Assembly: GCA_026419785.1 (NCBI GenBank)
Contig: JAODTK010004554.1
Location: forward strand, 124,001-188,000
Direction of reading: 5' to 3'
Length of the DNA: 64,000 nt
From: Sclerodactyla briareus
Lineage: Eukaryota > Echinodermata > Holothuroidea > Dendrochirotida > Sclerodactylidae
Shown: one piece after another, positions 44,070 to 55,559 of the stretch
Numbering within the stretch: position 1 is the stretch's first letter
Layout of the letters: every line of letters starts with the position of its first letter
Notes under the pieces: generated by a model
Databases searched by the model: none
What the model saw: the letters and a program-made list of their open reading frames with translations, nothing else
What the model was told of the DNA's origin: nothing
Position numbers and translations under genes: made by a program

Positions 44070-45370
44070 GAACCTACGTGACCTCGAATGACTTTAATGA
44101 TATGACAAGGTTTTTGAGAATTGTTACTCTCCATGTGATACATCCAATCCTGGGAGCATTTTGCATGTCTGATGAACACACCAGTGCTATTTCCGAAAAA
44201 GTACTAAAATCAGTTTTTGACCCACCCCTAAGTGAGCCTTAATGCCTTCAAGGACTGCGGGTTTTATGAAAATGTTACCAATCCATGTGAGGCATCCATT
44301 CCTTAGGAGCATATTGCATTTCAATGAACATCTCCAATGTTTTTACGAAAAGGAAAATTGAACTTTGACCCCTTGTAACTACCAAAGTAAAGTGTCTGAT
44401 CGAAGCGGATTTGTTCCCTCAGAAAGCAACACAAGCTCTATCCCATATCCAAAAATTAACCGTTTCTATTTTTTTGCCCGTATCTTATTGAATAAGCCCA
44501 CATTTATTCAAGATTCGACCTTTAACCCCTGGACACCCGACAGAGGTCAACTTCAGGTCAGAGGTTACACACTTGCAGGTCGACAATTATATTCACAATG
44601 GTGAACCATCCAGCCTTCGCAGATATCAATTCTCCAATTATAGCAAAAAAAAACAGTTTTGACCCCTAAGTAACATGGACGTTCCTTTAATTATGACAGG
44701 TTTTATGAGAATTGTTACTTCCATGTGATACATCCCATCCTGGGAGCAATTTGCATTCGGATGAACACACCCAGTGCTTATGCCGGAAAAGTACTAAAAC
44801 AGGTTTTGACCTAAGTGACCTTTAATGACTTCAATGCATGGCGGTTTTCATGAAATTGGTACACTCCATGTGATGCTTCCACTCCTAGACGCATATTGAA
44901 TTCCAATGAACATTCCAATGTTCTTGCGAAAAAAGTTTATAATCATCATTTGACTGATCAGGATAACTAATATGCAAATTAGTCCCACAAATTTACCTCA
45001 TGATCTTGATGCAATTGAATAAATTGAATAAAATATCAGGCTGTAGTAGGTCATATTCACAAAAGTTTCGTCAAAAATCCCTAAAAGTTGAGAAATAAAT
45101 TGCATTCATTATTTAATTATGCTAACGAATATGTAAATCAAACCACATAATGACTTCAGTGATTTCAACAAATTGAATAATTTATCGGGAATGTCGAGAA
45201 GGGTCTACTCACCAAGTTCATTGAGAATCCAACAAAGTTTATAATTTTGCTTAATTGCTAATTGAGCCAACTATTAGCAAATTAGTCATGCAAGATGACT
45301 CCAGTTGACCTCGGCCACATTAGGAAAATTCAGCGGCACTGGAAGTTGGCCCCTATTCACCAGTTCATGA
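44070..45370 (+). repeat. Degenerate tandem repeat array, about 140-bp unit
   Basis: Units contain TGACC..AATGACTTCAATG, GGTTTTATGAGAATTGTTACT, CCATGTGATACATCCAATCC, GGGAGCATATTGCAT, GATGAACA(c)ACC and a GTACTAAAA tail. Clear pairs are at 44080-44345 and 44665-44945. The flanking and later parts (44346-44660 and 44960-45300, with CTAATATGCAAATTAGTC words) look like further, more diverged units. It is non-coding. Confidence 0.75.
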
Positions 45371-45492
45371 AAACCAATGGAAGTTTGAAAGATACAACAT
45401 TCTGCTATAATAGGCTACTGGCCAAAGAAATGCGGCAAACTGACTCGGAGGACTTGAAATTGTCACCATGATTTTCGGCTCCAACAACTCAC

Positions 45493-45592
45493 CACAACCA
45501 CCACGTTCCGTGTATAAATCTGCACACGAAACTTGAAAAATTTGCGGGAAACCTGACAAATAGAGGGCAGCAAATATAACGATATAGCCCAT
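45493..45592 (-). CDS. Candidate signal-peptide exon of a - strand secreted-protein gene
   Basis: On the - strand an ATG at 45592 opens a 33-codon segment: MGYIVIFAALYLSGFPQIFQ, then VSCADLYTERGGC. It has a good hydrophobic core and a plausible cleavage after VSCA. It ends in phase 1 at a perfect GTGAGT donor (45492-45487 on the + axis), the same exon-1 design as gene 2 but on the opposite strand. An in-frame ATG 15 codons upstream is possible. No following exon was recognised at lower coordinates, and the gene family is unknown. It lies within intronic sequence of gene 2. Confidence 0.4.
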
Positions 45593-45636
45593 TTTCGAAA
45601 ACTTATCCGAGATTTTACTCAGCGGACATGTTACCA

Positions 45637-47055
45637 AGTTTGGGCAATCGGATAAAGGTTTTTAAAGAATGGAGAGTGCTAAACGCCTAAAGTTGCCGGC
45701 GGCGGCGGCGGCGGCGGGAGACAGCGGGCACACGGTCAAAACCTTAATATCCCCGAACACTTTCAGTGTTGCGGGGATATATTACCGGGGCTCACAACGG
45801 GAGGAGGGAGTTGTAAGAGTGGGGGCTCTAGTCATGCTGTTTGTGAACTAGAAAAGTTAGAAAAATGGAGGAGCAAAACATATATCAAAAGGTGAATGCC
45901 GATCGATCGGGTCTTTGGCAACTGCGCCTTTAGGACGGGGGCCGAAGATATGACATTCCCTTGTTGTATGACCCCCAAAAGGGGTCAATTATTTTGGGCA
46001 TAGTTAGTGTAGTGTGTTTCAGAATGTTAATTAAAGTTCACAAGCCAACTCTGGTACACGAATGAGATTTTTTAGGTTTGTAAAACTTCGTTTATTTCCT
46101 AAATTCTCCTGATATTTCGTCGAACATTCCAAAACCAATCAGTGGCGGTTATATGCGTCAGCTGATTAGTACCCAATCACGAGCCGATTAACCTCGAAGC
46201 CTATAAAGATGGCGACTCCAGTGACAACAAACTACTGTGTTGCAGTGTTTTATTGTGGCATTTGAATGCTAGCTTTCACAAAGAGTGTTAAACAAGGTCA
46301 CAGATATGCAAAGAATTCAACGGGCAACAGAGAAGAATCGAGAAAGACAAGGGGAGGCCTGTTGAAAATGGTGGATTGAAGATCGATGAGGATAGGAGTA
46401 CTACTTCTAACGATATGTTCTTGTCAGCTGTGTTGTGGTGCGTTGTTTAGCGCGAAGGGACAGAAACTTTTCTCGAGTTGTTCGAATCTCCGCATTTCGG
46501 TTAGGGCTCTTTTTTCACTTGTTCACTTTTTGCATTACAGTGACTGGGCTTATTTCAACCGCAAAGGAACGGTGAAGGTGTGATACACGCTAGTGATGGT
46601 GCTGGAGGAAGAGTGTCAGTTTACTATTTGGTTTGTGCTGTCACATATCTGTGTTAGAGCCTAGGAATTATGTTTCAAATCATGTTTTGTTAATCAGTAG
46701 TAATATTGGGAAATTCCCCCGTGTCAATGATGTTTACACTTAGTTTTTTACCTCTTCACTGCTTTGACCGCACCCCCCCCCCATTGTTCTCAAACCCAAT
46801 TCAGGTGCGGCTGTGCCATTGAATGTGCGGTGGGTCTCGATCCCGTTGCCCGTCGGCCTCCCCTAACGTTTTAATTCACCTGAACGCATTGTATTTTCAT
46901 TAAGCCTTCTATCGTTCTTGTACGTTCAACTGAACAATGTTTATTAGCCTTAATGTAACGTAGTGACAAATGCCATGAATTTGCCAGCATGTGCAGCGAT
47001 GTCGAGAGCCTGTCCCAAGGGGTAGAGCCAATAGTGTTTTGACAAGGGATACTTA
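45637..47055. other. No confirmed gene; CGG repeat and promoter-like features
   Basis: A (CGG)6-type tract at 45698-45716 gives a short polyalanine in a + frame starting at 45669 (MESAKRLKLPAAAAAAGDSG), probably by chance. CCAATCAG near 46134, a second CCAATCACG near 46173 and CTATAAAG near 46202 resemble promoter elements. A + frame at 46386 starts MRIGVLLLTICSCQLCCG, which looks like a signal peptide but lacks a splice donor at a sensible place. None is strong enough to call a gene. Confidence 0.25.
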
Positions 47056-47224
47056 CAAGGGCGCAGCCACTGACCCCCCAACTTTGGGAAGGCTCCATAC
47101 ATAACGATTTTTTCACCCCCCCAAAACACAAGTTGTTTCCCTCAACTGCTTCGGACCCACCCCCCCCCCCCCCCCAAAAAAAAAGGCTCTGCCACCCAAC
47201 GTTCAGAAAGTGGCTGCGCCCTTG
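47056..47224. mobile_element. hAT-like MITE with 16-bp perfect inverted ends and 8-bp target duplication
   Basis: The element begins CAAGGGCGCAGCCACT (47056-47071) and ends AGTGGCTGCGCCCTTG (47209-47224), exact reverse complements. It is flanked by identical 8-bp copies of GATACTTA (47048-47055 and 47225-47232). Length is 169 bp and the interior is C- and A-rich with no coding capacity. An 8-bp duplication with CA...TG ends is diagnostic of hAT-superfamily transposition. Perfect ends and target site in otherwise noisy sequence suggest a fairly recent insertion. Confidence 0.92.
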
Positions 47225-47232
47225 GATACTTA

Positions 47233-50200
47233 GGATGTGACGGTCTAATTGTGTAGCGCCCTAAAATGTTGGTGCGGAGCCTCCGGAGCGATTTTTGAAG
47301 AACTAGCTAGGGCTCTTAAATAATGGGAAAAAGGCTTTTTCCAGATGCCACAAACGGAGGTAAATATCATCTCTCTGGGAGCATTTAGCAAATGTTTGAA
47401 GCACCTGTAGACTTATGCCAGAGAACCCCTTAATCAGGCGCGGTATAACTATGTGCATGGTCCTTTAGCAGGGCTCCGACGCAGTGTTGTACAGTTATGG
47501 TCTCCCAAATTTCCACACTGTCCACCCTTCTGCGGCCCTGGGCATGCCACCCCAGTTTATATGAAGACAGAAACCAATGTGTGGCGTACTGTGTCCTGAA
47601 AACATTGGCTGTTTATTTTCATTGAGATATGGATCTAGGATCGAATCAGTACGGAAAGGAACAAGTTCTAGTACAAACATGTGTCGACGCTATTGTCAGC
47701 TGCAATAATCACTCAGAGACAGGGGTATATTATTGACATAATAAAGTGCCCCCCCCCCCCTTGCGGTGGCATCAATGTGTATGAGTGGGTATTTTACGTA
47801 GGAACGACACGGTATACACAATTAGCTTTATACTTTTACCACAGATACACGATAGTTACAAATTTAATTATTGCAGTCCCACTCAAATACTAACTGCCAT
47901 CGATGGTGTATTTAAAGACCGCTAATTAAACTGGATTCGGCTGTTAGGTTCATCCATATTGATCGAACCCCTGAAACATCCACACTTAAACATGGTGCAA
48001 ACCGATTTAATTTTCCACAAAAACTGTTCAGTTAGCCATTCAAAGGGATGGTGGAAGGGGGGGGGGCACTGGGCCTGTAGTGTATAGCCCAGCTCCTTGT
48101 CACTTCTCGGAGAATATTCGAGCATAGGACGGAGCCGGCGTACGCACCCCGCCCCCCCCCCCCCCGTTTGCCGGTCCAGAAAAAAAAAAATCAATAAACT
48201 CAAAATGGAGCAGTGAAAAATGTAATCACAGGACTCAGAATTTAGCCAGAATATTTCAGATTGCAGGAAAACGGTTCTATTAATTCAAAATTCATGGGGG
48301 GAGCAGGCCAGCGACCTCCCGAGGTGGGTGCCGCGGCACAATGGATTACCGCCCACGGTATACCTTCGCCTTCTGGCTACGGCACTGAAAATGGAGGCCC
48401 TAGGTCGTGGCGTCACGAGGGTAGTTTGTAGGTGGGCCAAGAGACCCGATCTGCGCCTATCCCCTTAGACTGGATATCACCTGTTTTAGATTCTCCTTGA
48501 CATCAACTGACGCACGGATAGAAGGCTGGGGGAGGGGGTTCCACTGACGGCTACAGGAAAAAGGTACGCCGTTAGGTTGGCCAGCTCACCACCCGACATT
48601 ATTCATACAATTCCATATTTCATTCATCTCGCGGTTTACCCTATTTCTCCGTTTTGGGGAAGATAATAGTATACGTGTCTTTATATTCAGTTGGCACCAA
48701 CTGAACCTTGTGAAGTCCTGTCTACTTCAAGTCGTACAGGCGGCCAAAACGTCCCGGTCTTGCCATCAATTACTTCTCAATCATGCTCTCCATATGTTCG
48801 AATCTCCATATGTTCGTTCATGTTATGATGGCCAAGTTAGTTAAGCGATCCTGGAACATTGTTGACCGAAGGACATTTTTAGGGTTAGGCCTGTGGTACC
48901 GTTAGCTTTAGTTTTGTGGAATGACCGCAGTTCGTATGATGCTGATGACACGCCCACTGCAATATATGCGCACATCTTTTCAAATTTGGGCAAACATTGT
49001 CCCCATAAAACGCAAGAAATGATAGTTCCATGTGTCTCGGGTGTTTTTATTTCACTGTCAGTGTCCCGTCTTGTCATCAACAGCATCCTGAAGTCCCACA
49101 ATGTATGACAAGGTAGGCTCCAATCGAAATCACCGCTGTAAATTTGTGCAACTGTTTCAATTCCAAGGTTAGGGTTCAAACGCTCTTTTATAATCCAACG
49201 TCAAATTCAGTAATACAATCTAGAAGTTGGGTCTTTGGGAAAAAAGGGCGTTGTTCCAGGGGTGTCATATTCAAATAATTTTATTAGTTGGCGTACCCTA
49301 AAAAGATACAAACATTATTTGTACTAGTGAAAAATCATGCGGGAGCGTGACCCAACGCCGTTAGTATACCTACAAATATGTGACCCGAGGCTGGGCGGTA
49401 GATGCTTGACAATAATTGTGACCTACGCATGCATGACTGTATCATACAGCAGGGTTCAGCCAAAATTCAGGCGTGCGTAACTGAAGTAACTGAAGGAGTG
49501 GGGTGGGGTGGGGGTATAGTGAATTCATGTGCATTTTCTGGCGAGGCAAAAACCTCCTTTGTCTTCACCATGTTCAACTCATTTCTGTTTTTTTTTTTTT
49601 TCACCACAACATTCGGCCGGGCCACCTCGGTTGGCGCCCTCGTTCTGTAAGAGGGGAGCGGCTGCCCCTCCCTGACCAACCCGACCTCCCTTGTGGCCTG
49701 CTAGGTTGGATTGACATGAACTGGCATGGCGTGGTTACCTATGTTAGAATCCGGGCGTGATTTTCAAGTTAATGACTTGTATGGAATCCTGCAAATGTTG
49801 CAGTGGCGTAGCCAGACGTGTTTATATTTACCCATGTCCGTCTAACGAACCCCTAACCTCACCATTGGTCCATCCATTTATATTTAGTTACCCCTTCCCT
49901 TATTAGCAATGTATTTTTATATTCTTCTAAGCTTTTCAATGCCAAGATACATGATGTCGCCTTATCGTAAAAAATGTAATTGTATTGCAACTAGTAGACC
50001 ATGACTCCCACCTAAACCCCCCTCCCCGGGTCCCTCTGTTTTCAATCTAAGGCCTACATTTACCCCTACACTCTAGGTAGAACTAGATAGAACGTTGGTA
50101 TATGAATCGAAGTATAATTATGGAGTTGGTGCTAAGGTTCAAATTTTCGTATCCACAAATAAGCGCAACATGGTCAAATTTTACTCCGTAAACCCCAATT

Positions 50201-50376
50201 TACAAAGCCTTATTTAACGCCCCCCACCGCGCTAGTGTACCGAGTTGTGCTTGTGAACTTTAGTATGTTGTTCCTGACTAATTAGCTTTCATTTCAATAC
50301 CGAGCTTGGTGAGCCCTTTTGGGGGGCCAAACAACCAAAATTTCGAGCTATATCAAACTTCGGCCCACGCCTACTT
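47233..50376. other. No gene recognised; presumed intron of gene 2
   Basis: Homopolymer C or G runs at 47751-47760, 48058-48066 and 48151-48164 and a T-run at 49588-49601. Frames such as 47922-48203 (-), 48841-49179 (-) and 49402-49650 (+) have no domains or splice support. Confidence 0.4.
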
Positions 50377-50609
50377 TTGTTTGCGGCCCATTCCATTGAT
50401 AGGTTGATGGGGATTCTCTGGTGCTCAGATATAACGAGACAAAAGCTAACTACAAACTGCAGAGCTCACCCAAGGCTGGGCGAACGTAATCTCTCAACCA
50501 GCCTACCTTCGCCGACCTGGAGTCGGTTTGAAAATTATAAGCCGGACAATGAACCAATGGGTGATCGCCCACAGCAAACTGTATTAGGCCTTACCGGAAT
50601 ATTATTTCC

Positions 50610-51765
50610 GAGCGGTTCATATCTTGATAACGCCATATGTAAATCCCATATTATTTCGCTCTATTTTACCGGCAGCCAACGACAACCTACCCGTGATCTG
50701 AGACAGACTCCGTGGACGCCGCGTTTGTCGGAGAAACACCAGGTAGAGTTATATAGTTCTTATTCTATTTTCAATTCCATGCCGAAGCTTACACGAAAGG
50801 AATAATGCATATACATTGATGGGTTGGAATGTGCTGCGGTGCGCGCGTGCGTGTAAGTGTATGTGTGTGTGTGTGTGTGTGGTGTACGTATGTGTGTGTG
50901 TCTGTGTCCATGTGTGTTGTGGTGTGAGTGTGTGTATGTGCATGTGTGTATGGGCGTGCGTCCTTGTATGTCGTGTGCATATATATATATATAATATATA
51001 TTAGATTATATATATATATATAGAGATAGAGATTATATATATATATATATAATATTATATATATTATATATATATATATAATATGAATATATATATATAT
51101 ATAGTATATAATAATTATAATATTATAGATATCTATTTATACGTATATATAATATATATATGTGTGTGGTTATGTGTGTGTGTGGTGTGTGTGTGTGTGC
51201 GCGCGCGTGTGGTCCATGGATGTAAACGCGAGTGTGATGAAACAAGCAAGGGGCATTGCTTCTATAGTCGGATGGTGAATACCCCATATGGCAAAATGGT
51301 ATAGATTATATAGTTTAAAAAACAGTATTCTCTCTAAAGACATTCGGGGTATCAGGACGAGATTGCGTCATTACTTCAGACGTTCTCCGGTTCCAAATGT
51401 CACCATGGTTCTGCATCAGGATTTCGAATCAAAAACAGACCTCAGGGAATCAATCGATAGAGCTCGGTTCACTCATTCTCACTACAAATGACACTGGAAA
51501 ATAGAATCGAGTTCTTTGTTTTGGATAGGTGCATTCTATGAACTTATGGTACACTAACCCCCGGCCGATTTATACCTTGATAACGCCATACGCTCAATCC
51601 ATATTATTCACTCTTCTTTTACCGGCAGCCAAATGCCAACACTACCCGTGATCATGGACGCGCATTTGTACCGGAGAAAACATCAGGTATTGTTCGGAAA
51701 GTTCCTCTCTCTATTTTTTATTTCATTTCAGCAGAAGCTTGCAAGATGTTGGAACTAGGAACAAT
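50610..51765 (+). repeat. Direct repeats of about 190 bp flanking a large microsatellite
   Basis: The segment 50610-50800 recurs at about 51560-51765: CTTGATAACGCCATA, CCATATTATT, TTTTACCGGCAGCCAA, CTACCCGTGATC, GGAGAAA(a)CA(t/c)CAGGTA and CGAAGCTT/AGAAGCTT in the same order. Both copies end their most conserved part at CACCAG|GTA or CATCAG|GTA, a possible splice donor, so this may be a duplicated exon with its flank. Alternatively it may be the duplication that created the expandable tract between them. The 142-codon frame at 50377-50805 covers the first copy but has no recognisable domain. Confidence 0.6.
50840..51210 (+). repeat. Compound (TG)n-(TA)n-(TG)n microsatellite
   Basis: TG-rich 50840-50972, TA-rich 50978-51160 with several perfect ATATATATAT stretches, and TG-rich again to about 51210. 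It sits between the 190-bp direct repeats. Its length makes it a likely site of assembly error. Confidence 0.95.
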
Positions 51766-52123
51766 GGAAAGTTCCATCTTTTCAGGGGTGTCCGATGAGA
51801 TTCCGCAACTCTGGGGATGCTCCTTGTTTATTATGACAGGATGCTTTTCGATTCTTAAAGCTCCATACTCGCCTTCGAATTTATTCGAGAAATAGGCATA
51901 AATGATATTAAAAATGTATGCAATCGTTCGATACCCACCTAAAAGAAAAACTTCAGTAAAATTACCGCCCATCAAATCATTTCTAATTTTTCTATGTTAG
52001 AGAAAATGGTGATCAGTCAGCGAAATTTCTAAAAATGCCGGCCGGCCGTAATAGATGCATACGTTTCGCCCCGCGGACCCATTCCAACAAAATTACGAAT
52101 TTCGACCGATTGTGGTTCATATA

Positions 52124-52482
52124 TCAGTCAATACAATAGAGTATTACAGTATGGGTAGCTTCGTGGCTGGAGGGGAAACATGTAATAAAGCTGAAGGGAG
52201 CTACACTGGAGAATACACATGCACAGAGTTCGAACGCTCTAACTCTGTACCGAAAGGATGAACTATATGGGTTGGACCGACGTTTTAGGTTGCCCCAGCT
52301 ATTTATACGAAATGTATCCTGTATTCTTTATCAAATTGGGGGAACCACGATTGAAGTACAGGATATCGAGCTCTGGAAAGGAAACAGATGCCTGATTGCA
52401 TATGCGACACGGGAAACCGAAACATTCTTCACTATGATTGGTTTTAATCATACTACAAACAAAGTAGTTGGGAGCAGCATGT
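52124..52482 (+). CDS. Candidate extracellular exon of gene 2, possibly Ig-like
   Basis: Between a GGTTCATATATCAG acceptor and an AT|GTAAGC donor the + strand is open in two frames in turn. The first gives NTIEYYSMGSFVAGGETCNK then AEGSYTGEYTCTEFERSNSV; SYTGEYTC resembles the DSGxYxC F-strand motif of immunoglobulin domains. After a shift near 52259 comes FRLPQLFIRNVSC, then TTIEVQDIELWKGNRCLIAY. It enters in phase 1 like the WSC exons, and it lies between them and the transmembrane exon on the same strand. There is only one clear Ig hallmark and the frame is broken, so the domain name is a guess. Confidence 0.35.
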
Positions 52483-54088
52483 AAGCAGTGAATTGAGGTA
52501 TTGAACCAATTTACTAACCTGAATTAAAGACGACCACAAAAAGGAAGCTCTTCGGGTGGCCAGATGTGTTTCATGCAAATAATCCAGATGAGGCTTTGGA
52601 AAGCTTGACAACTTATATTTACAGATATCTAGACAAACAGGCTCCTCTGAACGAGAAAAAGGTAGGAAGACTGTCCAGCCGGTCTGGTTTAATTACGAAA
52701 TTATTTGATTGCCACTAGAATGAGAGATAGAGCTAAAAAGTATGAGTGTCAAGCGCATGAGAAGTATAGAAATGTTGTAAACAAGCCTCATTGGGAATGC
52801 AAAGAAAATATTCCATAGTGCTAGGTTAGAAAGGACGGAAGTTTAATAAAATTGAAACTTCCCGGAAGGTTCAATTGAACATTACTGACTGATAACAATC
52901 ACCCAGCAAGTCATAGTTGATGAACAAGAGAATGTAGCAATGAGGTTGAGATGCATTCAAACAAGTGTTAGTCTGAGTCATCCAAGTATGTTCACTTATT
53001 CTGGTCCTGGACACTCGCGACTTTAAGAACTTCGAGAAAAAAACAAACGTATCAACCAAAATCCCCATCATGCCCATAAACGCACGCTCCAGCATTTCTC
53101 TGAGTCACGAGAACATTTTGAATTGAGGTTCCAAAAGCTCTATGGAACCCAAAAAGCAACCGTACAAGGGGATTAGTGGTAGAATATTAAAGAGAATGCC
53201 AGACGTTATTCCGAAAGGTCACCCATCAGCCCATCTACTAGGTTGTTCATCCAGAGAAATGTCTTTCCAGTTATTGGAAACGAGGGTAACTCTAATCATC
53301 CGCAATTCAGCGTAATCATCTAGGATTATTGAGAAACATTTGCATAACTCTCTTATTACGTAACTTAAATGTATTAGATTTAATTCGGTAGCACATTCAG
53401 GTGAAGGGATGGTGAGACAGCCTCTCTTGAAAGTATTAAAAGCAAAATCATTCCTGGAAGATGTGAGTGTTTGGAGTGTTATATTGCACCAAATTGATCT
53501 AAGGCCACCGGCAAAAGCAAACATTTTGTAAAGGGGGGCACCCCCTACCCTCAGACCCCTCCCCCAGATCCGTCATCAAAACAAGCCCTCACTCAAAATG
53601 ACTTCTGTCGCCACTGATTATCAGCAATTCTATCAGACGTTATCGGAGATTATTCGGGTTCAGGATGTGAGACAGCTCTACTTGAAAAATGTTAAATTGC
53701 ACGAGCTACCTGAAGGTGGAGTTTGATTGGATTTTATCGCCCATCAGGCAGCGTGAGGGGCAGCATGTGATGCGTTTCAAGTATTCGGTTTCCTGTTTTT
53801 GAAGAAGGCTAAAGGCGAAGAACTAACTGGTATTGAGTGGGTGAGCATGCTCTTCATATAAATGATAAATTCCGTAATGGGCCCCCCGTATGTAGTCCCT
53901 CACGCTGAATAAGTCGATAAAATCTAACGACTTCACCTTACGGGTGACCCTTGATCAATTTTCAGATTTCATGTCCCATAATGCATCTGCTCGTGATTAC
54001 GGAGCTGCCCTGGAGAAATACACCGAATAATGGGACCATAAGACATAGGTCGATCGACACGTGGCTAAGTATTGTGATATTTCAGAGC
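52483..54088. other. No gene recognised; presumed intron of gene 2
   Basis: The - frames at 52871-53095 and 53219-53524 have no domain or splice signals. Nothing supported. Confidence 0.4.
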
Positions 54089-54197
54089 GTGAATGATTTG
54101 GCCTATTGGACAAAACCCTTGCGCAGAGGTTATGGGTTCGAGTTCACGTAGTATAAATAAATGAATAAATAAATAAATTAAATAAATAAATAAATAA
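54089..54197 (+). mobile_element. tRNA-derived SINE fragment with (AAAT)n tail
   Basis: TGGCCTATTGG (54099-54109) fits a polymerase III A box, and GGTTCGAGTTC (54135-54145) fits a B box, 36 bp apart. They are followed after a short linker by an (AAAT)n tail at 54150-54197. That order is typical of short tRNA SINEs. It lies about 300 bp before the transmembrane exon. Confidence 0.6.
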
Positions 54198-54511
54198 TGA
54201 TTTCATAATACAGCTGTTGGGAATGGGTTACAACTAATCGCCGCTGTTGTTGTTGTTGTTCGGTTTCAATTGGCCTGCTTGTAAACTAAAGTTGATGGGA
54301 GCATAAATGATGAAGAAAAAATCAAAACTATCGTAAGACACTACGTATTGTTGACGCACAGGTCCGCGAAGACATCCTCCGCATGGTCTGTGGTTGTTAT
54401 TCTATGTTACTAATACATGCGTAGGATTGTCAGTTCAATTCAACGCGAAACTAGTCCCTAAATGATGCAGTATTTTTTTGTGTTTTAATAACAGAGGGAG
54501 TTGATATTTAG

Positions 54512-54588
54512 ATGATTACAGGCCAAGTCGTGCTGTCCTCCTTACTCGTCATTCTCATTGTTGCCGTGATAATCTCCTTGATAATAAC
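54512..54588 (+). CDS. Transmembrane exon of gene 2
   Basis: Reads TGQVVLSSLLVILIVAVIIS then LIIT, a single hydrophobic helix, and stops at a GTGAGT donor (54589) in phase 2 on the bases AC. It aligns with the gene 1 exon at 22919-23008 (VGQSFLNVLSFLFGILVVVI...MRT) in GQ, the leucines, the hydrophobic length and the identical 3' junction. The acceptor is taken as the TATTTAG before 54512; an alternative ATTACAG at 54521 also exists. The following exon at 54994 restores the frame with its first base (AC+A = Thr). It is the membrane anchor of the gene 2 product. Confidence 0.68.
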
Positions 54589-54993
54589 GTGAGTTTATTA
54601 CAAGAACGCATTTCCGGAGGTATTCCGCCATTCTTTCGAGTAATATCCAACTTCGAAACAGAAGAAGATTTCGGATTCCACTAAAATCTGAATAATCATT
54701 CTAAGCAGGCAAGTCGCAGAATAAAATAACTTAGGGCACCACCAACACGCCCACTGTGCTATTAGTTTCAAGGACATGTTTTCTTCTTTGGTCATTAACT
54801 ACATGCAAATAAGCCTTGTGCCTACAATCCTACCTTCCCGAAAACGGGAGGGTTTTCTTTCTGCTATGCGTGTACTGAACAATCATAAATACATGTTGAT
54901 ACTATATGTATATTCAAAGCTGGTCCCTCCGGGAGTTGGAAAACAATATTGAGTAAAACGCTAATGAGTGGTGATGTCTAATAGCAAAGCCAG

Positions 54994-55477
54994 ATGGGTA
55001 CATGAAAAGTGGGTTCGTGTAGCCAAAAGACGAATAGACTTTCCTTACGCTCTTCCTCTTGAGATGTTCAGTGCCGAGAAGTCAAATAAATCAATAAAAT
55101 TGGTCAAAGCTGTTCACCCTTTTAACCGAGGAAATAACTGGAAGACAAAAACGTGTGATGAAGTTTTAGTACGTCACTGTAAACTTATTGAGTTGGTGCA
55201 ACACGACGATCCTGGTCGGTACGAGAATGACCCGGAGGTCACAAGGCATGTACTATTATATAACGGAGAGGCAACGCCTTCATATATTGGTGCATTTGAA
55301 AATTGTCCCCCACTCCCAGACTGGCCTAGATCACTAGTGTTCGACCATCTACGGTATGAGTTACTCTACCGGACAAATTGCCTCAGAATTTCCCTGGACA
55401 CGGACGACCGCGGCTTCCATTTTCGGCTAAATTGTTTGATCAACTAGTTCTGTGTTACTCTTCGGGGACATTCTCAG
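54994..55477 (+). CDS. Cytoplasmic exon of gene 2
   Basis: An open + frame of about 150 codons follows a CAAAGCCAG acceptor and joins in frame to the transmembrane exon. It starts WVHEKWVRVAKRR, the basic stop-transfer sequence expected just inside the membrane. The rest is mixed and charged, with tyrosines in GRYEND, LLYNGE, PSYIGA and LRYELL. The frame stops at 55445-55447, 30 bp before a perfect CAG|GTAAGC donor at 55478. A single indel could therefore carry it to the splice site, or the protein may end here. It shows no similarity to the gene 1 exon in the same position (23441-23571). DWPRSLVFDHLRYELL faintly recalls the run-in to a receptor kinase domain, but no kinase motif follows. Confidence 0.5.
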
Positions 55478-55559
55478 GTAAGCGCGTCGAAGACAATGGA
55501 CAACTGCGCGTACTGCCATTTTACCACACCGCGTCAGCCAGCATAGGGCCGTAGCGTTG

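Noticed and set aside
45669..45851. Polyalanine-containing + frame
   Set aside because: It is produced by a short CGG repeat. No further coding support.
46386..46583. Frame opening with a signal-peptide-like sequence
   Set aside because: No donor at a suitable position, no downstream exon and no recognisable domain. A few such hydrophobic starts are expected by chance.
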